DNA from: Defluviicoccus vanus
GTDB taxonomy: Bacteria > Pseudomonadota > Alphaproteobacteria > Rhodospirillales > Defluviicoccaceae
Length of the DNA stretch: 8,289 nucleotides
Direction of reading: 5' to 3'
NCBI RefSeq assembly: GCF_014672695.1
Contig: NZ_CP053923.1
Span: forward strand, 2,856,873-2,865,161
How positions within the stretch are numbered: position 1 is the stretch's first letter; each line of letters begins with the position of its first letter. The position numbers and the translations under genes were made by a program. The notes below the pieces were generated by a model. That model was not told the origin of the DNA. It was given only the letters and a program-made list of their open reading frames with translations, and ran no database searches. Shown here in pieces: positions 5,863 through 8,289 of the stretch.

Positions 5863-8001
5863 TCATTCGGCAGCGATCGTCAGGGCGTCCTCGTCCTCGA
5901 TCTCTTCGGCATCCTCGTCGCCGTCCTCGCTGAGGAAGGCCGGCAAGGCGGCCTCTTCGTCGGCGTCGGCCTCCGCGCCCGGTTCGATGACCTCCCCGTC
6001 ATGGGGATCGATCAGGCGCAGCGGCTCGGGCAGCCAGGCGGTGTCGGCCAGCAGGCGCTCGGCCTCCTTGGCCATGTCGCCCTTCTTCAGATGGTCGATG
6101 AGTTGGGCGGCCCGTTCGCCGGCGCCCTCCCGGACGGCTTCGAGGATGCGGGGCTTGGTGACGCGGCCGAGATAGTTGCCGACCGTCGGCCGCCAGCCCG
6201 CCGCCACCATGTCGAGGCCAGTGGCGCGCGCCAGCCGGTCGGCCTGGGCGAGGCGGACATCCAGCCCATGCTGGCTGACGCCCGATCCGTAGGGGTTCGG
6301 CCGCTCGAACAGCGCGTTCACGCCGAAGCTGACGCAATGGGCGAGCAGATCGAGGCGCGTGCCCGGATCGAGATCGGTGAGCCAGTCCCACAGCGCCTGG
6401 TCGTCGGCGGGAACGTGATCGCCCCAGCGCCCGTGCCGCTCGGCGATCTCGTGCGCCGTGCCGCTGTCCTTCAGCTCCTCCGGTTGGGCGGAGAAGAAGA
6501 CGTGGCGGACGCTGGCCTCGAGGCAGCCCGTCGGCGCGGGTCGCCGGAAGGTATCGCTGACCAGCTTGTGCAGCAGCATGGTCATGGCGACGTCGGGATG
6601 CTCGGCGAGCGCGTTACGCAGCGCCAGCGTGCGATGCGCGGTCAGCTCGATGACGAGGCGCTCGGGCAGCGGCTTGATGCCGTCCTCCTCGTCGTCTTCC
6701 GGCTCCGCGGCCTGGCCGCCGACGGTGACGACGGCGCGTTGAACGGCGGGCGTGGCCGAATGGCCGGTGTCGCCGTCCGTCTCCGTCGTGTCGTCTCCTT
6801 CGGGGGCGACCGGGCGCTCGTCCTCGGGGCGGACATAGCCACGGTCGACCGACAGCGAGCCGTCGGCGTCGAGGCTGACGAAGACGCCGGCGGTGGGGAT
6901 GTCGGCCGGATCGTAGATCGCCGGGCGCTGCTCGAAGGCGTCGAGCGCCTGCTCGATCTCTCCGAGACGCGCGTCGATCTCGTCTGGCAGCTCGTCGGCT
7001 TCGGCATATTCGGCCTCGAGCCGGTCATACTCGTCACGCAGCGCCTCGCGAGTGGCGCGCTCCTCGTCGGTCAGGTCGACCGCCGTTCCGGCAAGCTCCC
7101 GAAGCCCGTGCTCGTGGCCGTAGGGAAAGCTCAGGGCGGCCTCGACCCACTTCCAGCCTTCGCCCGCGATCTCGTCGGCGGCGGTCTTGAGCTTCTCGGC
7201 CACCAGGCGGTCGAGCAGGGCCGGGTCTTGCAGCCAGCCGCCGTCGTCGGACTGGAAGAGGTCGCGCAACACGATGCCGCCGGCCGCTTCATAGGCTTCG
7301 ACGCCCACGAAGACGGCCCGCCTGTCGGAAGCCCGCACCGTGGTCTCGGTCAGCATCCGGCGGATGTGATAGGGCTCTTTCTGCCAGCCATCCTTGATCG
7401 CGTCCCAGACCTGCTCCTGGCGTGCATGGTCGGAACTGACGGTGAAGGCCATGAGCTGCTCGAGCGTCATGCCGTCGTCGGCGTAGATCTCGAGCAATAC
7501 CGGCGAGACGGAAGCGAGGCGCAGGCGCTGCTTCACGATATTGACGCCGACGAAGAAGGCGGCGGCGATGGCTTCCTCGGTCATGCCCTTCTCGCGCATG
7601 GCCTGGAAGGCGCGGAACTGATCGAGCGGATGCAGCGGCGCGCGTTCGATGTTCTCGACCAGCGAGACCTCATCGACCAGGATGCCGCTGTTGGCGTCGC
7701 CGACGACGCAGGGCACCGGCGCGGTCTTGGCCAGACGCTTCTGCTTCACCAGCAATTCGAGCGCGCGATAGCGGCGGCCGCCGGCGGGCACCTCGAAGAT
7801 CCCGGTTTCGGCGCCATCGGCGTCGAGGACGGGACGGACATGCAGGCTCTGGATCAGGCCGCGCCGGGCGATGGACTGGGCCAGCTCCTCGATCGAGACG
7901 CCGGCCTTGACGCGCCGGACGTTGGACTGGCTCAGCACCAGCTTGTTGAAGGGGATGTCGTGCGCCGACGACAGGGTGATCTTCTGAATGGCAGTCGCCA
8001 T
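5863..8001 (-). CDS. ParB/RepB/Spo0J family protein with long C-terminal extension, 712 aa
   Basis: Residues about 14-130 form a ParB N-terminal domain: IPFNKLVLSQSNVRR (16-30), a short helix SIEELAQSIARRGLIQSLHV (36-55), a GGRRYRA box (74-80, variant of the usual GERRxRA) and LVENIERAPLHPLDQFRAF (114-132). Residues about 140-170 fit a KorB-like helix-turn-helix (TEEAIAAAFFVGVNIVKQRL). Residues about 311-358 are a likely coiled coil, 395-445 an acidic, probably disordered linker, 446-665 a helical region I do not recognise, and 672-712 a very acidic tail. At 712 residues it is over twice the length of typical chromosomal ParB (about 300). No ParA-type ATPase is visible in the window, so partitioning cannot be assumed; it may bind DNA as a regulator or load on DNA by itself. 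ATG 8001 is chosen because it opens the ParB homology, with GGAG 8 nt upstream; the open frame continues to 8283 but that part is arginine/serine-rich leader sequence. Confidence 0.9.
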   Translation of the reverse strand: MATAIQKITLSSAHDIPFNKLVLSQSNVRRVKAGVSIEELAQSIARRGLIQSLHVRPVLDADGAETGIFEVPAGGRRYRALELLVKQKRLAKTAPVPCVVGDANSGILVDEVSLVENIERAPLHPLDQFRAFQAMREKGMTEEAIAAAFFVGVNIVKQRLRLASVSPVLLEIYADDGMTLEQLMAFTVSSDHARQEQVWDAIKDGWQKEPYHIRRMLTETTVRASDRRAVFVGVEAYEAAGGIVLRDLFQSDDGGWLQDPALLDRLVAEKLKTAADEIAGEGWKWVEAALSFPYGHEHGLRELAGTAVDLTDEERATREALRDEYDRLEAEYAEADELPDEIDARLGEIEQALDAFEQRPAIYDPADIPTAGVFVSLDADGSLSVDRGYVRPEDERPVAPEGDDTTETDGDTGHSATPAVQRAVVTVGGQAAEPEDDEEDGIKPLPERLVIELTAHRTLALRNALAEHPDVAMTMLLHKLVSDTFRRPAPTGCLEASVRHVFFSAQPEELKDSGTAHEIAERHGRWGDHVPADDQALWDWLTDLDPGTRLDLLAHCVSFGVNALFERPNPYGSGVSQHGLDVRLAQADRLARATGLDMVAAGWRPTVGNYLGRVTKPRILEAVREGAGERAAQLIDHLKKGDMAKEAERLLADTAWLPEPLRLIDPHDGEVIEPGAEADADEEAALPAFLSEDGDEDAEEIEDEDALTIAAE

Positions 8002-8017
8002 GATCGTTACTCCGCGA

Positions 8018-8100
8018 CGGGCGGCCGAGAGCCTCTCTCTCGACCTCCGACCCGTCACGAAGCGAAGCGCAGCCCTCTCACTCTCAGGAGGGCCGCGCCG
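8018..8100 (-). promoter_or_regulatory. Candidate structured RNA leader (copy B) upstream of the ParB-like gene
   Basis: This second copy of the element also found before the strawberry-notch gene carries CTCTCTCTCGACC (8033-8045), ACCCGTC (8050-8056) and CTCTCACTCTCA (8075-8086) in the same order, spanning 54 nt against 53 nt in copy A. The enclosing stem pairs GCGGCC (8021-8026) with GGCCGC (8091-8096), then, past one bulged base at 8097, 8018-8020 with 8098-8100. Local hairpins are possible too: 8072-8077 with 8088-8093 around TGAGAGTGA, and 8026-8031 with 8037-8042. The stem sequences differ from copy A while the single-stranded islands are identical, as in a functional RNA. The element ends 16 nt before ATG 8001, close enough to affect ribosome access. 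Regulation is inferred. Confidence 0.6.
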
Positions 8101-8108
8101 GGCGGGCG

Positions 8109-8154
8109 GAAAAGCGTGAAGCCGGAAGCCCGCCTCTCCGCCTTTCCGGTTTTC
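8109..8154 (-). terminator. Possible terminator-like hairpin after the upstream gene
   Basis: GAAAA/TTTTC (8109-8113 with 8150-8154) and inner CCGGAA/TTCCGG (8122-8127 with 8144-8149) can pair around an internal loop. On the minus strand the structure ends in TTTTC, 4 nt after the tandem stops it begins. It occupies the same place, relative to the leader element, as the perfect hairpin before copy A, but it is less regular, so this is a weak call. Confidence 0.3.
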
Positions 8155-8161
8155 AGGATCA

Positions 8162-8289
8162 TCACACGCCGCACAGGCCCTCGCACTCGTTGGGCCAGAG
8201 ATCGAGCTGGCCGCGATCGCCATCGGTCGACAGGTCGACCTGGTCGAGCGGCACCGCGGAACGGTGGAGATAGACGTCACCACGAATCC
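8162..8289 (-). CDS. C-terminal fragment of an unrecognised protein
   Basis: The last 41 complete codons of a gene entering from the right edge read IRGDVYLHRSAVPLDQVDLS, then TDGDRGQLDLWPNECEGLCGV, and end in tandem stops TGA TGA (8164-8162 and 8161-8159). The composition (acidic, ordered, with two cysteines in NECEGLCG) is protein-like, unlike the arginine/serine-rich product of the overlapping frame that extends the ParB gene upstream. No family is assigned from so short a piece. It precedes the ParB leader in the same direction, so it belongs either to the same transcription unit or to an upstream one ended by the weak hairpin at 8109-8154. Confidence 0.7.
   Translation of the reverse strand, partial: IRGDVYLHRSAVPLDQVDLSTDGDRGQLDLWPNECEGLCGV

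Noticed and set aside
8058..8069. Tandem CGAAG repeats inside the ParB leader
   Set aside because: There are only two and a half units, they are not present in the other leader, and there is no sign of a larger repeat array or CRISPR.
8002..8283. A 94-residue N-terminal extension of the ParB-like protein
   Set aside because: The extension is arginine/serine-rich, overlaps the end of the upstream gene in another frame, and covers the repeated leader element. ATG 8001 has its own GGAG and begins the ParB homology.

Overview
The window is a GC-rich (roughly two-thirds G+C) stretch whose genes all lie on the minus strand, so the biological order runs from high to low coordinates. The protein families (a long ParB-domain protein and a strawberry-notch methyltransferase/helicase fusion), the codon use and the small unnamed conserved-looking genes fit a plasmid or integrative conjugative element of an alphaproteobacterium, probably of the Rhizobiales or Sphingomonadales. 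That assignment is inferred from gene content. No rRNA, tRNA, transposase or attachment site is visible.

Layout in transcription order: (1) the last 41 codons of an unrecognised protein (8289-8162); (2) a 157-nt leader with a terminator-like hairpin and a structured repeat element; (3) a 712-residue ParB/Spo0J-type protein (8001-5863); (4) a G·U-containing hairpin, then a ~73-residue small gene (5802-5582) that appears to carry a one-base deletion just after its start codon; (5) a hairpin with a T-rich tail, then three tightly coupled small genes of 138, 87 and 98 residues that overlap by 4 bases each (5515-4546); (6) a perfect 11-bp inverted repeat and a second copy of the structured leader; (7) the 1447-residue strawberry-notch protein (4392-49), with an N-terminal adenine-methyltransferase domain and a DEAH helicase core; (8) the first 16 codons of a gene whose start overlaps the strawberry-notch stop by one base, possibly a Toprim/primase-like protein.

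The most interesting feature is the pair of related leaders in front of the two largest genes. Both carry three conserved islands in the same order over 53-54 nt. In both, an outer stem with a single bulge in its 5' arm encloses the islands, but the stem sequences differ, as expected for conserved RNA structure. The strawberry-notch fusion resembles the DarB-type 'polyvalent' antirestriction proteins of phages and conjugative elements. A shared cis-regulatory RNA would link it to the ParB-like DNA-binding protein in one regulon, perhaps for establishment of the element in a new host. The shared leader is seen directly; its function and the regulon are inference.
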